DNA of 64,000 bases. Origin: Herbaspirillum robiniae. GTDB taxonomy: Bacteria; Pseudomonadota; Gammaproteobacteria; Burkholderiales; Burkholderiaceae_D. The position numbers and the translations under genes are program-made. A model generated the notes under the pieces. It was given only the letters and a program-made list of their open reading frames with translations. It was not told the DNA's origin and did no database searches. How positions within the stretch are numbered: the stretch's first letter is position 1; each line of letters begins with the position of its first letter. The DNA lies in the NCBI RefSeq assembly GCF_002213415.1, contig NZ_NJGU01000001.1, positions 372,001 through 436,000 of the forward strand, given 5' to 3'. Below are positions 38,524 through 51,830 of the stretch, piece by piece.

Positions 38524-39414
38524 TCAGCCCTGCCTGGAGCCGATTTCCTTCAGGAACTCGGTGAAGCCGGGGCCGGTCTCGGGGTGCTTCATGCCCATGG
38601 CCACCATCGCCTTCAGGTAGCCCAGCTTGGAGCCGCAATCGTAGCGCTGGCCATGGTAGCGATACGCCAGCACGGACTCGGCCTGCATCAGTTTGGCGAT
38701 GCCGTCGGTCAGCTGGATCTCGCCGCCGGCGCCGCGACCGATGTTCTCCAGGTAGTCGAAGATGCGGTTGTTCAGCACGTAGCGGCCGACCACGGCCAGC
38801 GTCGACGGCGCGTCTTCCGGCGCCGGCTTTTCGACGATGGCGTTCACGCGTTCCAGGTCGGGTTGATAGGCGGTGGAGCTGACGATGCCGTACTGCTTGG
38901 TTTCAGCCTTGGGCACTTCCTGCACGGCCAGCATGCTCATGCCTTCGCGGGCGTAGATATCGGTCATCTGCGCCAGCACCGGCTTGACGCCGGCGTCGGT
39001 GTCCATGAAATCGTCGGCCAGCAGCACCGCGAACGGCTCCTCGCCCACCACCGGACGCGCGCACAGCACGGCGTGGCCCAGGCCCAGCGGGGTCGACTGG
39101 CGGATGAAGATGCAGTTCACGTTCTTGGGCACGACGTTCTGGACGATCTCCAGCAGCTTTTGCTTGCCGGCGGCTTCCAGTTCGCTTTCCAGTTCATAGG
39201 CCTTGTCGAAGTGGTCTTCGATGGCGCGCTTGTTGCGGCCGGTGATGAAGACCATCTCGGTGATGCCCGCGGCCACCGCCTCTTCAACCGCGTAGTGGAT
39301 CAGCGGCTTGTCGACGATGGGCAGCATTTCCTTGGGCTGCGCCTTGGTCGCAGGCAGGAAGCGGCTGCCCAGGCCGGCGACGGGAAAAACGGCTTTCTTG
39401 ATCCTTTTGATCAT
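38524..39414 (-). CDS. galU: UTP-glucose-1-phosphate uridylyltransferase
   Basis: Makes UDP-glucose for LPS core, exopolysaccharide and other glycosides. The 296-residue protein has the nucleotide-binding start [41 protein letters not shown], and [25 protein letters not shown]. Two ATGs stand side by side; the second (39414) has the better spacing (GGAG 5 bases upstream), the first (39417) would add one residue. It lies alone between def and ligA. Confidence 0.95.
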   Translation of the reverse strand: MIKRIKKAVFPVAGLGSRFLPATKAQPKEMLPIVDKPLIHYAVEEAVAAGITEMVFITGRNKRAIEDHFDKAYELESELEAAGKQKLLEIVQNVVPKNVNCIFIRQSTPLGLGHAVLCARPVVGEEPFAVLLADDFMDTDAGVKPVLAQMTDIYAREGMSMLAVQEVPKAETKQYGIVSSTAYQPDLERVNAIVEKPAPEDAPSTLAVVGRYVLNNRIFDYLENIGRGAGGEIQLTDGIAKLMQAESVLAYRYHGQRYDCGSKLGYLKAMVAMGMKHPETGPGFTEFLKEIGSRQG

Positions 39415-39516
39415 CATTGCTCCATGGGGAAGTGATATCTCTGGCGCGCCCGGCCTGCCTTGGAAATGAGAGCCGGGCGCAGTTTAATACAGTTTCGACA
39501 ACGAATTATGTTCGTT

Positions 39517-42926
<3,410 letters not shown>

Positions 42927-43388
42927 GCTGCGCATCCCTTCAGTCTGGCTGGCTGGGTGGCGCCGGTGTCGGCGCAGCGTGGCATGTTCGGCTCGAAGAA
43001 GCTGCTCATTGAAGGAATCCGAATCCTATAAATCCAAGAGTGCCTGACCCGCGTTCGCCGTCATGGCGGCAATCCCGGCATCCAATACGAATGCGCCGGC
43101 AGGAGCAATGGCTCCCGCGGCGATGGTCGGATGCGTCGTACGGACTGGCTGCGGCAAGATCGCGGTCAAGATATTGTTATTGTTCAAAGCCCGTGGGGGC
43201 CGTAAAAAGCATATCCGGCCTGGTAAAAACACGTAAAACACGCCCAAGGCCGGGCTGTATGACAAGGTCTTCAGGGTAGTGTTCCTGGCCCCTGCTTGTC
43301 AAGCCGACAAAGGCCGGGAAGCCGCGCCGCTGGCCCGTGCCGGAGGATGTTGCCACCCCGGCAAGAGTTGCGCGCGGCCGCGTTGGCC
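42927..43388. other. Intergenic region between smc and zipA
   Basis: About 460 bases without a credible gene. A 79-codon open frame (43026-43265, minus) has no ribosome-binding site and no recognisable sequence. An AT-rich stretch at 43150-43250 probably contains the zipA-ligA promoter, separating it from smc. No terminator with a T-run was seen after smc. Confidence 0.5.
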
Positions 43389-46300
43389 TCAGGCGGCCTG
43401 CTCCGCGCTGGAGAAGTTGGCGGCCGACTCCATGTCCACCGCCACGATGCGCGAGACGCCCTGCTCCTGCATCGTCACGCCGATCAGCTGCTGCGCCATC
43501 TCCATCGCGATCTTGTTGTGCGAGATGAAGAGGAACTGCGTGTGGTCGGACATGCGCTTGACCATGTTGGCGAAACGCTCGGTGTTGGCGTCGTCCAGCG
43601 GCGCGTCCACCTCGTCGAGCAAGCAGAACGGCGCCGGGTTGAGCTGGAACATCGAGAACACCAGCGCGGTCGCGGTCAGCGCCTTCTCACCGCCCGAGAG
43701 CAGGTGGATGGTGGCGTTCTTCTTGCCTGGCGGCTGCGCCATGACCTGCACGCCGGAATCCAGTATCTCGTCGCCGGTCATGATGAGCTTGGCCTGGCCG
43801 CCGCCGAACAGCACCGGGAACAGCTCGGAGAAGTGGTGGTTGACCTTGTCGAAGGTGACCTGCAGCAGGTCGCGGGTTTCCATGTCGATCTTGTGGATCG
43901 CGTCCTGCAGCGTGGTGATGGCTTCGTTCAGGTCGGCGTGCTGGGCATCCAGGAAATGCTTGCGCTCGGAGGCCGTGGCCAGCTCGTCCAGCGCGGCCAG
44001 GTTGACCGCGCCCAGCGCCGCGATGGCGTTGGTCAGGCGGGTCACTTCGCCCTGCAGGTAGGACGGGCGCATGTCGGCGGTCAGTTTCTCCGACAGCGCG
44101 GCCTCGTCGGCCTGGGTCTGCGCCAGCGCCTCGGAGAACTGCTCCTGGTTCAGGCGCGCGGCCTGTTCCTTCAACTGCAGTTCGGTGATGCGGTCGCGCT
44201 GCGGCTGCAGGCTGCGTTCGGCCTGCATGCGGTTTTCCTCGTGCGTGCGCAGTTGCTGCGACAGCTGGTCCAGCTCGTGGCGGGCATCGGCCAGCGCGCG
44301 CTCCTGCTCGCTGCGGCGGTCCAGCAGCTCCTGCAGGCCGGCCTGGGCGGCCTGGTCGTCCAGGCTTTCCAGTTCCAGGCTGCCCTGCTGCATGCTGGCG
44401 AACAGCTGCGCCGCCTGCTCCAGCGCGGTGGCGATGCTGCGCTTCAATTCCTCGATCTTGCTGCGGTGCGACTTCTCGGCGAATTCGGTTTCCTGGGACG
44501 AACGCTCCAGCTCGCGCAAACGCGTGCGGGCGTCGTTCAACTGCTGCTCGCGAGTCAGGTAATCGGTCTGGCCGTTCTCGTGCTGCTCCTGCAGCTCGGC
44601 CAGTTCGATGTCGAGCTGCTCGAAGCGGGCCTCGGACTCGGCCTGCACCTGCTGCTGCTCGGCTTCCTGCATGCCGATTTCTTCAAGGTCGGTGGCGATC
44701 TGGGTGCTGCGCTGGTTGAAGCGCTCCTGCACTTCGGCCAGCTTCATCACCTCGATCTGCAGGCTGTGCGCCGACTGGGTCAGCGACGCGGTGCGCTGGC
44801 GCAGCTCCTGCAGGCGCTGCGAGGCCGACGACAGCGCCGCCTCGGCGCGCACGGCGCGGCCCTTGGCTTCTTCGGCCAGCATGTACTGCGCGCGCTGCTG
44901 CTTGGTGATGTTTTCGATTTCCTGCTGGCGCGCCAGCATGCCGTCCTGCTCCGAATCTGAGGCATAGAAGCGCACGCTGGACTGGCTGACCACATGGCCC
45001 TGGCGCGTGACGAACACGCCGCCCAGCGGCAGCGTGGAACGCTCGGCGAAGGCGATGGCGGTATCGTCGGCGACGTAGACGTCGCGCAGCCAGTCGTTCA
45101 TCAGCGCGCGCTGGCCGGGGTCGTTCAGCTGCAGCAGGTTGATGAAGGGCTTCAAGCCGTTGGCGGCGGCCGGCGCCGGCTGGGCCAGGCCGGCGTTGGG
45201 CGCGTACAGCGCCAGCTTGGCCGGCGGCGCGTCGGAGAAGAAGGCCTTGGCCCAGTCCAGGTTGGACATCTCCAGCGCCGACATGCGCTCGCGCAGCACG
45301 GCTTCCAGCGCGGTTTCCCAGCCCTGCTCGATGTGCAGCTTCTGCCACAGGCGCGGCAGCTCGGCCAGGCCGTGCTTTTCCAGCCAGGGCTGGACCTTGC
45401 CTTGCGCCTGCACGCTTTCCTGCAATTGCTTCAGCGCCGACAGGCGGGCTTCCAGCTGCGCGTTAGCCGAGGTTTCCTTGCTGACCAGTTCCTGCGCGGC
45501 GCGGCGTTCCTCTTCCAGGCGCGGCACCTGTTCCTGGGCTTCTTCCAGGTACATGTTGGCCTCTTCCAGCGAGGCCTGCTTCTCTTCCAGCTGCAGCTTG
45601 AGGTTGGAGAGGTGGACGTCGTCCGGCATGGCCATGCCGTTCTTTTCCTGCATCAGGCGCTCGCGGCGCGCGGCCAGGCCCGACAGGATGTTGGAGGCGT
45701 TGCGCTGGTGCGTGGACTGCAGCTCGATCTGCTGCTGCACCTGCATGATCTTGCCGCGCGACTCGGTGGTCTTCAGCTGCGATTCGCGCCAGGCTTGCTC
45801 CAGCGACGGCAGACGCTCGTTGGCGTCCTGCACGGCCTGCTGCGACTGCTCCACGCGCATGCCGAATTCTTCCAGCGCGATCTCGGCCTCGGCCAGCTCA
45901 TCCTGCTGCTGCGAACCCTGGCGCTGCCACTGGTCGCGCTGCGCGGTCAGCGAGTTCAGCTGCGACTGCAGGCGGTTGCGCGACTCGATGACGAACTTGA
46001 TCTGTGCTTCCAGGCTGCCGATCTCGGAGTTGGTCTGGTACAGGTGGCCCTGCGCCTGGTGCAGGCGGTCGCCGGCGCCGTAGTGTGCCTGGCGCATGTG
46101 CTCCAGCTCGGCCTCGACATGGCGCAGCTTGGCGGTCTGTTCTTCCAGGTCGATCTGGGCGCGCTCGATCTCCTTGAAGAACTTCTCCTGTTCCGCCTTG
46201 GCTTCGTTCTTGCGCAGCAGCCACAGGAGCTTCTGCTTTTCTTCCTGGTCGCCTTGCAGCTCGTGGAATTTCTTGGCCACGGCGGCCTGGGCTTCCAGCT

Positions 46301-46919
46301 TTTCCAGGTTGGTGTTCAACTCGCGCAGGATGTCTTCCAGGCGGGTCAGGTTTTCGGTGGTGTCGTGCAGGCGATTCTCGGTTTCGCGGCGACGCTCCTT
46401 GTACTTGGAGACGCCGGCGGCTTCTTCGAGGAAGATGCGCAGCTCTTCGGGGCGCGCTTCGATGATGCGCGAGATCATGCCCTGGCCGATGATGGCGTAG
46501 GCGCGCGGGCCCAGGCCGGTGCCAAGGAAGATGTCCTGGATGTCGCGGCGGCGCACCGACTGGTTGTTGATGTAGTAGGACGAGGTGCCGTCGCGCGTCA
46601 AGGTGCGCTTGACGGCGATTTCGGCGTACTGGCTCCACTGTCCGGCGGCCTTGCCGGCGGAGTTGTCGAACACCAGCTCGACCGAGGCGCGGCCGGCCGG
46701 CTTGCGGTGGGTGGAGCCGTTGAAGATGACGTCCTGCATCGACTCGCCGCGCAGCTCGGAAGCCTTGGATTCGCCCAGGACCCAGCGCACGGCGTCGATG
46801 ATGTTGGATTTGCCGCAACCGTTCGGCCCGACCACACCCACCAGCTGCCCTGGAACCTGGAAATGCGTTGGCTCGACGAAGGACTTGAATCCCGATAATT
46901 TAATGGAAGTTAGACGCAC
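43389..46919 (-). CDS. smc: Chromosome partition protein SMC
   Basis: Structural-maintenance-of-chromosomes ATPase that loads on DNA with ScpA/ScpB and helps arrange and separate the chromosome. The 1176-residue chain has the N-terminal head with Walker A GVVGPNGCGKSNIIDAVRWVLGE, two long coiled coils (about 170-500 and 660-1000), a hinge (about 510-650), and the C-terminal head with LLSGGEKALTATALVF and Walker B (PAPFCLLDEVDAPLDDANTERF). Start chosen at GTG 46919, giving VRLTSIKLSGFKSF; the upstream ATG 47003 would add 28 unlikely residues. Confidence 0.95.
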   Translation of the reverse strand: MRLTSIKLSGFKSFVEPTHFQVPGQLVGVVGPNGCGKSNIIDAVRWVLGESKASELRGESMQDVIFNGSTHRKPAGRASVELVFDNSAGKAAGQWSQYAEIAVKRTLTRDGTSSYYINNQSVRRRDIQDIFLGTGLGPRAYAIIGQGMISRIIEARPEELRIFLEEAAGVSKYKERRRETENRLHDTTENLTRLEDILRELNTNLEKLEAQAAVAKKFHELQGDQEEKQKLLWLLRKNEAKAEQEKFFKEIERAQIDLEEQTAKLRHVEAELEHMRQAHYGAGDRLHQAQGHLYQTNSEIGSLEAQIKFVIESRNRLQSQLNSLTAQRDQWQRQGSQQQDELAEAEIALEEFGMRVEQSQQAVQDANERLPSLEQAWRESQLKTTESRGKIMQVQQQIELQSTHQRNASNILSGLAARRERLMQEKNGMAMPDDVHLSNLKLQLEEKQASLEEANMYLEEAQEQVPRLEEERRAAQELVSKETSANAQLEARLSALKQLQESVQAQGKVQPWLEKHGLAELPRLWQKLHIEQGWETALEAVLRERMSALEMSNLDWAKAFFSDAPPAKLALYAPNAGLAQPAPAAANGLKPFINLLQLNDPGQRALMNDWLRDVYVADDTAIAFAERSTLPLGGVFVTRQGHVVSQSSVRFYASDSEQDGMLARQQEIENITKQQRAQYMLAEEAKGRAVRAEAALSSASQRLQELRQRTASLTQSAHSLQIEVMKLAEVQERFNQRSTQIATDLEEIGMQEAEQQQVQAESEARFEQLDIELAELQEQHENGQTDYLTREQQLNDARTRLRELERSSQETEFAEKSHRSKIEELKRSIATALEQAAQLFASMQQGSLELESLDDQAAQAGLQELLDRRSEQERALADARHELDQLSQQLRTHEENRMQAERSLQPQRDRITELQLKEQAARLNQEQFSEALAQTQADEAALSEKLTADMRPSYLQGEVTRLTNAIAALGAVNLAALDELATASERKHFLDAQHADLNEAITTLQDAIHKIDMETRDLLQVTFDKVNHHFSELFPVLFGGGQAKLIMTGDEILDSGVQVMAQPPGKKNATIHLLSGGEKALTATALVFSMFQLNPAPFCLLDEVDAPLDDANTERFANMVKRMSDHTQFLFISHNKIAMEMAQQLIGVTMQEQGVSRIVAVDMESAANFSSAEQAA

Positions 46920-47120
46920 GTTATCGACAAATTGAACTGGTTGGCGGAAAGCGGGAAATTTGCTTCCGGAAAGGCCGGTATCATAACATCGCAGCCGCCG
47001 CATCAGGCCAAAAATGGCCGTCCGGCTTCCCTTTTCGCCTTCCCGCCCGCGCGCGGACTTTTACCTCTTCACGCCACATGAAACGGCGATGTATGCGCGC
47101 ACATTGCGGCGACTTTTCGG

Positions 47121-47126
47121 TATAGT
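47121..47126 (+). promoter_or_regulatory. Candidate -10 element for the first binding-protein gene
   Basis: TATAGT, followed by GAG, stands 77 bases before the ATG at 47203. The same TATAGTGA string occurs before the second paralog at 48438. The -35 is weak (CGCACA at 47098-47103). Confidence 0.35.
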
Positions 47127-47202
47127 GAGCCGTAGAACAAGCGGAACGGCAACGCCCGTATCCGCCCGGGGACGCCTGAACGAACATCAACATGGGGGCT
47201 TC

Positions 47203-48360
47203 ATGAGCGCATCCCGATCGCGGCGCCGCATTCTTGCGAGCGCCGGCGGATTATTGCTGGCAACGGCGGCGCGGCTGGCGCCGGCGGCGGCGCGCGAACA
47301 GATCGTCAATATCGGCTTTGCCGGCGGTTTTGGCGTCAAGCTGCAGAGCAACCTCAGCTTCGGGGCGCGCGACGGCGCCCTGCTGGCGGTGGAAGAAGCC
47401 AACCAGCGCAACATCGTCATCGGCGGCAAACCCGTGCGCTTTGCGCTGCTGGTGGTGGACGACCAGTCCGAGCCAAATTTCGCCCGCATCGCCGCCAACT
47501 CCTTCGTGGCCGCCAATGTCAGCGGCGTGATCGGCCACAACACCACCGACACCAGCGTGGCGGCCACGCCGATCTACGCCGAAGCCGGCATCCCGCAAAT
47601 CAGCCCGACCTCCACCGGCCGCAGCTTCACCTCGCGCGGCTACAGGAACGTGTTCCAGTTGCTGGGCCACAGCGACATCACGGCCAACCATCTGGCCGAC
47701 ATCACCGAACAGACCATCCGGGCGCGCCGCGTGGCGGTGCTGGACAACGCCACGCAACTCGGCCAGTCGCTGGCCGAGGGCTACATCGCCAGGCTGCGGC
47801 AGGCGGGAATGACCATCGTGGCGCGCGAATCGGTCGGCGGCAAGAGCTCGGACTTCAGCGCGACGCTGGCGCGCATCAAGGCCGCCAATCCCGACCTGAT
47901 GTTTTTCACCGCGGTGGGCCCGCAGGTCGTGGCGCTGGTGCAAAGCCACCAGCGCATGGGGCTGGACTGCAAGCTGCTGGCCACCGGCGGCGGCGTCAAT
48001 CTCGAGTTCCCCCGCACCGGCCTGTATCCGGACGGCTCCTACGTGCTGCTGCACGGCCTGCAGGTGGAGCGCCGCCCCGGCTACGCCGAGTTCGAGAAGA
48101 ACTACCGCCGGAAGTACGAATCGGCGCTCACCGCCTACACCATGTTTTCCTATGACGCGGTCGGCATGCTGATCGACGCCATGCGACGGGTCGACAGCAC
48201 CGACCCGAAACTGCTCACCGCCGAACTGCACAGGATGCAATACCGCGGCATCTCCGGGCCGATCGCCTTCGCCGCCGACGGCAGCCAGGTCAATCCGCCC
48301 TACACGCTTTACCGCGCCGCGCGCGACATCTGGCAGCAGGCGCGGACCTTCGGCGGCTGA
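47203..48360 (+). CDS. ABC-type periplasmic binding protein, LivK/type-1 fold (first of tandem pair)
   Basis: A 385-residue exported solute-binding protein of the Leu/Ile/Val (type-1) class. The N terminus SRSRRRILASAGG with a following hydrophobic run looks like a twin-arginine or Sec signal, cleaved near residue 30 (AAA-RE). Then come VNIGFAGGFG, ARDGALLAVEEANQR, VIGHNTTDTSVAATPIYAEAG and ISPTSTGRSF, all typical. GGGGG stands 5 bases before the ATG. No permease or ATPase genes are adjacent. It is close in sequence and equal in length to the next gene, so the two are recent duplicates. Ligand unknown. Confidence 0.88.
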   Translation: MSASRSRRRILASAGGLLLATAARLAPAAAREQIVNIGFAGGFGVKLQSNLSFGARDGALLAVEEANQRNIVIGGKPVRFALLVVDDQSEPNFARIAANSFVAANVSGVIGHNTTDTSVAATPIYAEAGIPQISPTSTGRSFTSRGYRNVFQLLGHSDITANHLADITEQTIRARRVAVLDNATQLGQSLAEGYIARLRQAGMTIVARESVGGKSSDFSATLARIKAANPDLMFFTAVGPQVVALVQSHQRMGLDCKLLATGGGVNLEFPRTGLYPDGSYVLLHGLQVERRPGYAEFEKNYRRKYESALTAYTMFSYDAVGMLIDAMRRVDSTDPKLLTAELHRMQYRGISGPIAFAADGSQVNPPYTLYRAARDIWQQARTFGG

Positions 48361-48437
48361 CGCCGCGGCCAGGACGCAAAACGCAAAAAGTCCGGATCTC
48401 GCCAAATCTTGCGAGCAAGGGATACGCAGGCCGGTGC

Positions 48438-48443
48438 TATAGT
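48438..48443 (+). promoter_or_regulatory. Candidate -10 element for the second binding-protein gene
   Basis: TATAGT followed by GAAT, 66 bases before the ATG at 48509; mirrors the element before the first paralog, suggesting the promoter was copied with the gene. Confidence 0.35.
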
Positions 48444-48508
48444 GAATCCACCGAACATCGTCAGGCATGCCGTGGGGAAACGGCATGAACCACAGCAGGG
48501 GGAAAGCC

Positions 48509-49666
48509 ATGGCCACATCAACCTGGCGCCGGCGCCTGATCGCCTGCGCCGGCGCACTCGCTGCAGGCGCACCGGCGCTGCGCGCCCTGGCCGCTGACGG
48601 CACGCGGCTCGTCAACATCGGTTTTGCCGGCGGACTGGGCAACAAGCTGCTCACCAACCTCAGCTTCAGCGCGCGCGATGGCGCACTCCTGGCCATCGAG
48701 GAAGCCAACCAGCGCAAGATCGTCATCGGCGGGCAGCTGACCCGCTTCGCCCTGCTGCCGGTGGACGACCAGTCCGACATCAACTTCGCGCGCCTGGTGG
48801 CCAACTCCTTCGTCAGCGCGAAGGTGGCCGCCGTCATCGGCCACAACACCACCGAAACCAGCGTCGCCACCACGCCCATCTATGCCGACGCCGGCATCGC
48901 CCTGATCAGCCCGACCTCCACCGGCAGGCAGTTCACCTCGCGCGGCTACAAGAACGTGTTCCAGCTGCTGGGCCACAGCGACGTCACCTGCGAATACCTG
49001 GCCGACGTCGCCGCCAACATCATCCGCGCCCGCCGCATCGCGCTGCTGGAAAACGGCACTTCGCTGGGGTCGGCGCTGGCCGAGGGATTCATCCGCAATC
49101 TCAAGTCGCAGGGACAGAAAATCATCGTGCGCGACGCCGTCACGCCCAAGACCTCCGACTTCAACGCCGCCCTCACCCTGCTCAAGAACAGCGACCCCGA
49201 CCTGGTCTTCTTCACCGGCGGCGGCCCGCAAATCCAGCCCTTCCTGCAGAATTTCCAGCGCATGAAGCTGCGCTGCCAGCTGCTGATGACGGGAGGCGCG
49301 CTCAACAGCGAGTTTCCCCATACCGGGCCGTATCCGGAGGGCGCCTACCTACTCACGCACGGCCTGCCACCCGACCGGCGCCCGGGCTACGCGGACTTCG
49401 AGAAGGCTTACCGCCGCCGCTTCGACACCTCCATCAACAGCTACACCATGTTCGCCTATGACGCGGCCGGCATGGCCATCGAGGCGATGCAGAAACTGGA
49501 CTCGGCCGACTCGCGGCTGGTCCTAGCCGAGCTGCACCGGATGAAATACAAGGGCATATCAGGCAACGTCGCCTTCGCCACCGACGGCAGCCAGCTCAAT
49601 CCGCCCTATACGCTCTACCGGGCCGAACAGAAGAACTGGCGGCCGCTGAAATCCTGGGGCGGCTGA
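48509..49666 (+). CDS. ABC-type periplasmic binding protein, LivK/type-1 fold (second of tandem pair)
   Basis: A 385-residue paralog of the preceding protein, same length to the codon, with the shared blocks VNIGFAGG, ARDGALLAIEEANQR, VIGHNTTETSVATTPIYADAG, ISPTSTGRQFTSRGYKNVFQLLGHSD and the C-terminal NPPYTLYRA. The N-terminal TWRRRLIACAGALAAGAPALRALA is a signal peptide, cleaved near residue 30. ATG 48509 is preceded by GGGGGA, 6-7 bases away; ATG 48467 or 48485 would extend the leader. Divergence at several pocket-region positions suggests a different ligand (inference). Confidence 0.88.
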   Translation: MATSTWRRRLIACAGALAAGAPALRALAADGTRLVNIGFAGGLGNKLLTNLSFSARDGALLAIEEANQRKIVIGGQLTRFALLPVDDQSDINFARLVANSFVSAKVAAVIGHNTTETSVATTPIYADAGIALISPTSTGRQFTSRGYKNVFQLLGHSDVTCEYLADVAANIIRARRIALLENGTSLGSALAEGFIRNLKSQGQKIIVRDAVTPKTSDFNAALTLLKNSDPDLVFFTGGGPQIQPFLQNFQRMKLRCQLLMTGGALNSEFPHTGPYPEGAYLLTHGLPPDRRPGYADFEKAYRRRFDTSINSYTMFAYDAAGMAIEAMQKLDSADSRLVLAELHRMKYKGISGNVAFATDGSQLNPPYTLYRAEQKNWRPLKSWGG

Positions 49667-49704
49667 CGCTTGACAGTCAACAGTCGACGTTTGGCCGCCC
49701 CATG

Positions 49705-49732
49705 AAAAAACGCCGCATAAGCGGCGTTTTTT
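49705..49732. terminator. Bidirectional terminator between the binding-protein pair and the chemoreceptor
   Basis: A 12-bp stem (49705-49716 with 49721-49732), 4-base loop, A6 on the left and T6 on the right, between convergent genes. Confidence 0.92.
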
Positions 49733-49756
49733 ACTCGTCGATGCGGGCTGAGCGGC

Positions 49757-51514
49757 TCAGAACGTTTCCCATTCGCCGTCGTCATCGGCCGACTTGGCCT
49801 TAGCCTTGGCGGGCACGGAAGCCGGCGCCGGCAAGGGCTTGGCCGCAGCCGCGGCCGGCTTGGCCGCCTTGGGCGCATCGAGACGTGCCGCAGCAGGCTT
49901 GGCCGCGACAGGCGATCGCTTGGCTGCTGCGGGCGCGGCCGGGATCCCTGCTGCGGCTTCCAGCTCGCCGTCGACGCGGAAGGCCGCCACTGCCTGCTTC
50001 AGCCGCCGCGCCTGATCTTCCAGCGAACCCGCCGCCGCTGCGGCCTCCTCCACCAGCGCCGCGTTCTGCTGCGTGACCTGGTCCATCTGGCCGATAGCGT
50101 GGTTGACCTGCTCGATGCCGTTGCGCTGCTCTTCAGATGCGGCCGAGATCTCGCCGACGATGTCGGTCAGGCGGCGCACCGCGGACACCACTTCACCCAT
50201 CGTCTCGCCGGCGCGCGCCACCTGGTCGGAGCCGCTGCCCACGCGCTGCACCGAGTCCTCGATCAGCGCCTTGATTTCCTTGGCGGCCTGCGCGCTGCGC
50301 TGGGCCAGCGAGCGCACTTCGGACGCCACCACGGCGAAGCCGCGGCCTTGCTCGCCCGCACGGGCCGCTTCGACCGCTGCATTGAGCGCCAGGATGTTGG
50401 TCTGGAAAGCGATGCCGTCGATCACGCCGATGATGTCGGAAATCTTGCGCGAACTCTCGGTGATGCCTTCCATCGTCTGCACCACCTGCCCCACCACCTC
50501 GCCGCCGCGGCTGGCGATGTCGGAGGCATTGTTGGCCAGCTGGCCGGCCTGGCGCGCGTTGTCGGCGTTCTGCTTCACGGTCGACGTCAGCGAGTCCATG
50601 CTGGAGGCGGTGGTCGCCAGCGAACCGGCCTGCTCTTCGGTGCGCGAAGACAGGTCGAGGTTGCCCGCGGCGATCTCGCGCGCGCCGATGTCGATGGCGT
50701 CCGTGCCCTGGTGGATGCCCTTGATCACCGCTGCCAGGCGCTCGCGCATGGAAGACATTTCATACAACAGGCTGCGGGTGTCGCCGGGACGCGTCTGCAC
50801 GCGCACGGTCAGGTCGCCGGAGGCGATCCGGGTGGCGATGTCGACTGCATAGGCCGGCTCGCCGCCCAGGCTGCGCGTGATGCGACGGATGATGGCCAGC
50901 ATCATCGCCGAGACCACCACGCCGACCACCAGCAGGATGCCCAGCAGCTTGATCAGGTCGGCCTGGAACTGCGCCTGCACGTCGCTCAGGAACACGCCGG
51001 TGACGATGAACCAGTCCCAGTCCTCGTTGTGGATCACGTAGCTCATCTTGGGCGTGCGGTTGCTGTCGTCGGTGCCCGGCAGGCGGCCCATGTATTCGAC
51101 GAAGCCCTTCTTCTCGGCCTTGCCCACCTTCACCATCTCGCTGTAGTAGGCCTTGCCGGCCGAGTCCTTGCGGTCGGCCACGTTCTTGCCGACCATGCCC
51201 TTGTTGGACGGCAGCAGCAGCACCACCGGCTGGGAGTCGAAGACAAAGAGGTAATTGTCGGTGTCGTAACGCATGGCGCCGATGCGCTCCAGCGCCGACT
51301 TCTGGGCATCGGCCTTCTGCAGGCGCCCGGCGGCGACGTCGGCCACATAGCTGGCGACCACGCCGTTGGCGGCTTCCACCACCCGGCGCAGGCCGTCCTT
51401 GCGTTCGTTGATCATGTTTTCGCGGGCGCTGAAGGCGGACCACGCTGCGAGCAGCAGCAGGCCGACCCACATCACCGCCAGGGCGGACAGCAGCTGCGCT
51501 TTAAGGCTTTTCAT
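49757..51514 (-). CDS. Methyl-accepting chemotaxis protein with C-terminal CheR/CheB tether
   Basis: A 585-residue inner-membrane chemoreceptor. A membrane helix (about 7-28), a periplasmic single-Cache domain (about 35-185, [29 protein letters not shown]), a second helix (about 190-212), HAMP, then the cytoplasmic signalling domain with the invariant hairpin [24 protein letters not shown]. An Ala/Pro/Lys-rich tail of about 75 residues ends in EWETF, the pentapeptide class that tethers CheR and CheB. ATG 51514 has GGAG upstream; the frame runs 16 codons further. The ligand is likely a small carboxylate, as for other such Cache domains (inference). Confidence 0.92.
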   Translation of the reverse strand: MKSLKAQLLSALAVMWVGLLLLAAWSAFSARENMINERKDGLRRVVEAANGVVASYVADVAAGRLQKADAQKSALERIGAMRYDTDNYLFVFDSQPVVLLLPSNKGMVGKNVADRKDSAGKAYYSEMVKVGKAEKKGFVEYMGRLPGTDDSNRTPKMSYVIHNEDWDWFIVTGVFLSDVQAQFQADLIKLLGILLVVGVVVSAMMLAIIRRITRSLGGEPAYAVDIATRIASGDLTVRVQTRPGDTRSLLYEMSSMRERLAAVIKGIHQGTDAIDIGAREIAAGNLDLSSRTEEQAGSLATTASSMDSLTSTVKQNADNARQAGQLANNASDIASRGGEVVGQVVQTMEGITESSRKISDIIGVIDGIAFQTNILALNAAVEAARAGEQGRGFAVVASEVRSLAQRSAQAAKEIKALIEDSVQRVGSGSDQVARAGETMGEVVSAVRRLTDIVGEISAASEEQRNGIEQVNHAIGQMDQVTQQNAALVEEAAAAAGSLEDQARRLKQAVAAFRVDGELEAAAGIPAAPAAAKRSPVAAKPAAARLDAPKAAKPAAAAAKPLPAPASVPAKAKAKSADDDGEWETF

Positions 51515-51742
51515 TGTTGTTCTCCGTATGACGCTGCCGGCGCGAAAGGCGGCCGGCGACAAAAATTGGCGAACGGCAACGATAAATCACAAAAGCACAC
51601 GACAATCGCCTGAATACACCGGCATCGCCCCCGCGATTTTCCGGATTGCATTTTCGACAACCGGCGGCCGACGCGCATTGCAATGCCGTTTTGCCAACAA
51701 TTCGCGTGGCAAGGGGCGGTTCAAGAGATGTTGCAATAACGG

Positions 51743-51748
51743 TATAAT
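51743..51748 (+). promoter_or_regulatory. Candidate promoter (-10) for dapC
   Basis: A perfect TATAAT with a poor -35 (TTCAAG, 51720-51725, 17-base spacer). The start would fall near 51755, about 76 bases before the GTG start. The 316-base gap 51515-51830 otherwise holds the divergent chemoreceptor promoter and no gene. Confidence 0.55.
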
Positions 51749-51830
51749 CGCAAGCTTTCCCTCAGCCCTTTGCCAAGGCCGCCCGCGACATGACGCGGAC
51801 CCGGCCGCGAGGCTTTTCCAGTTCAGCGCC

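Noticed and set aside
43026-43265. 79-codon minus-strand frame between smc and zipA
   Set aside because: No ribosome-binding site before the ATG, mixed hydrophobic and Asn-repeat content, no family resemblance.
51515-51700. Flagellar sigma-28 promoter for the chemoreceptor
   Set aside because: No acceptable TAAA...GCCGATAA pair was found on the minus strand.
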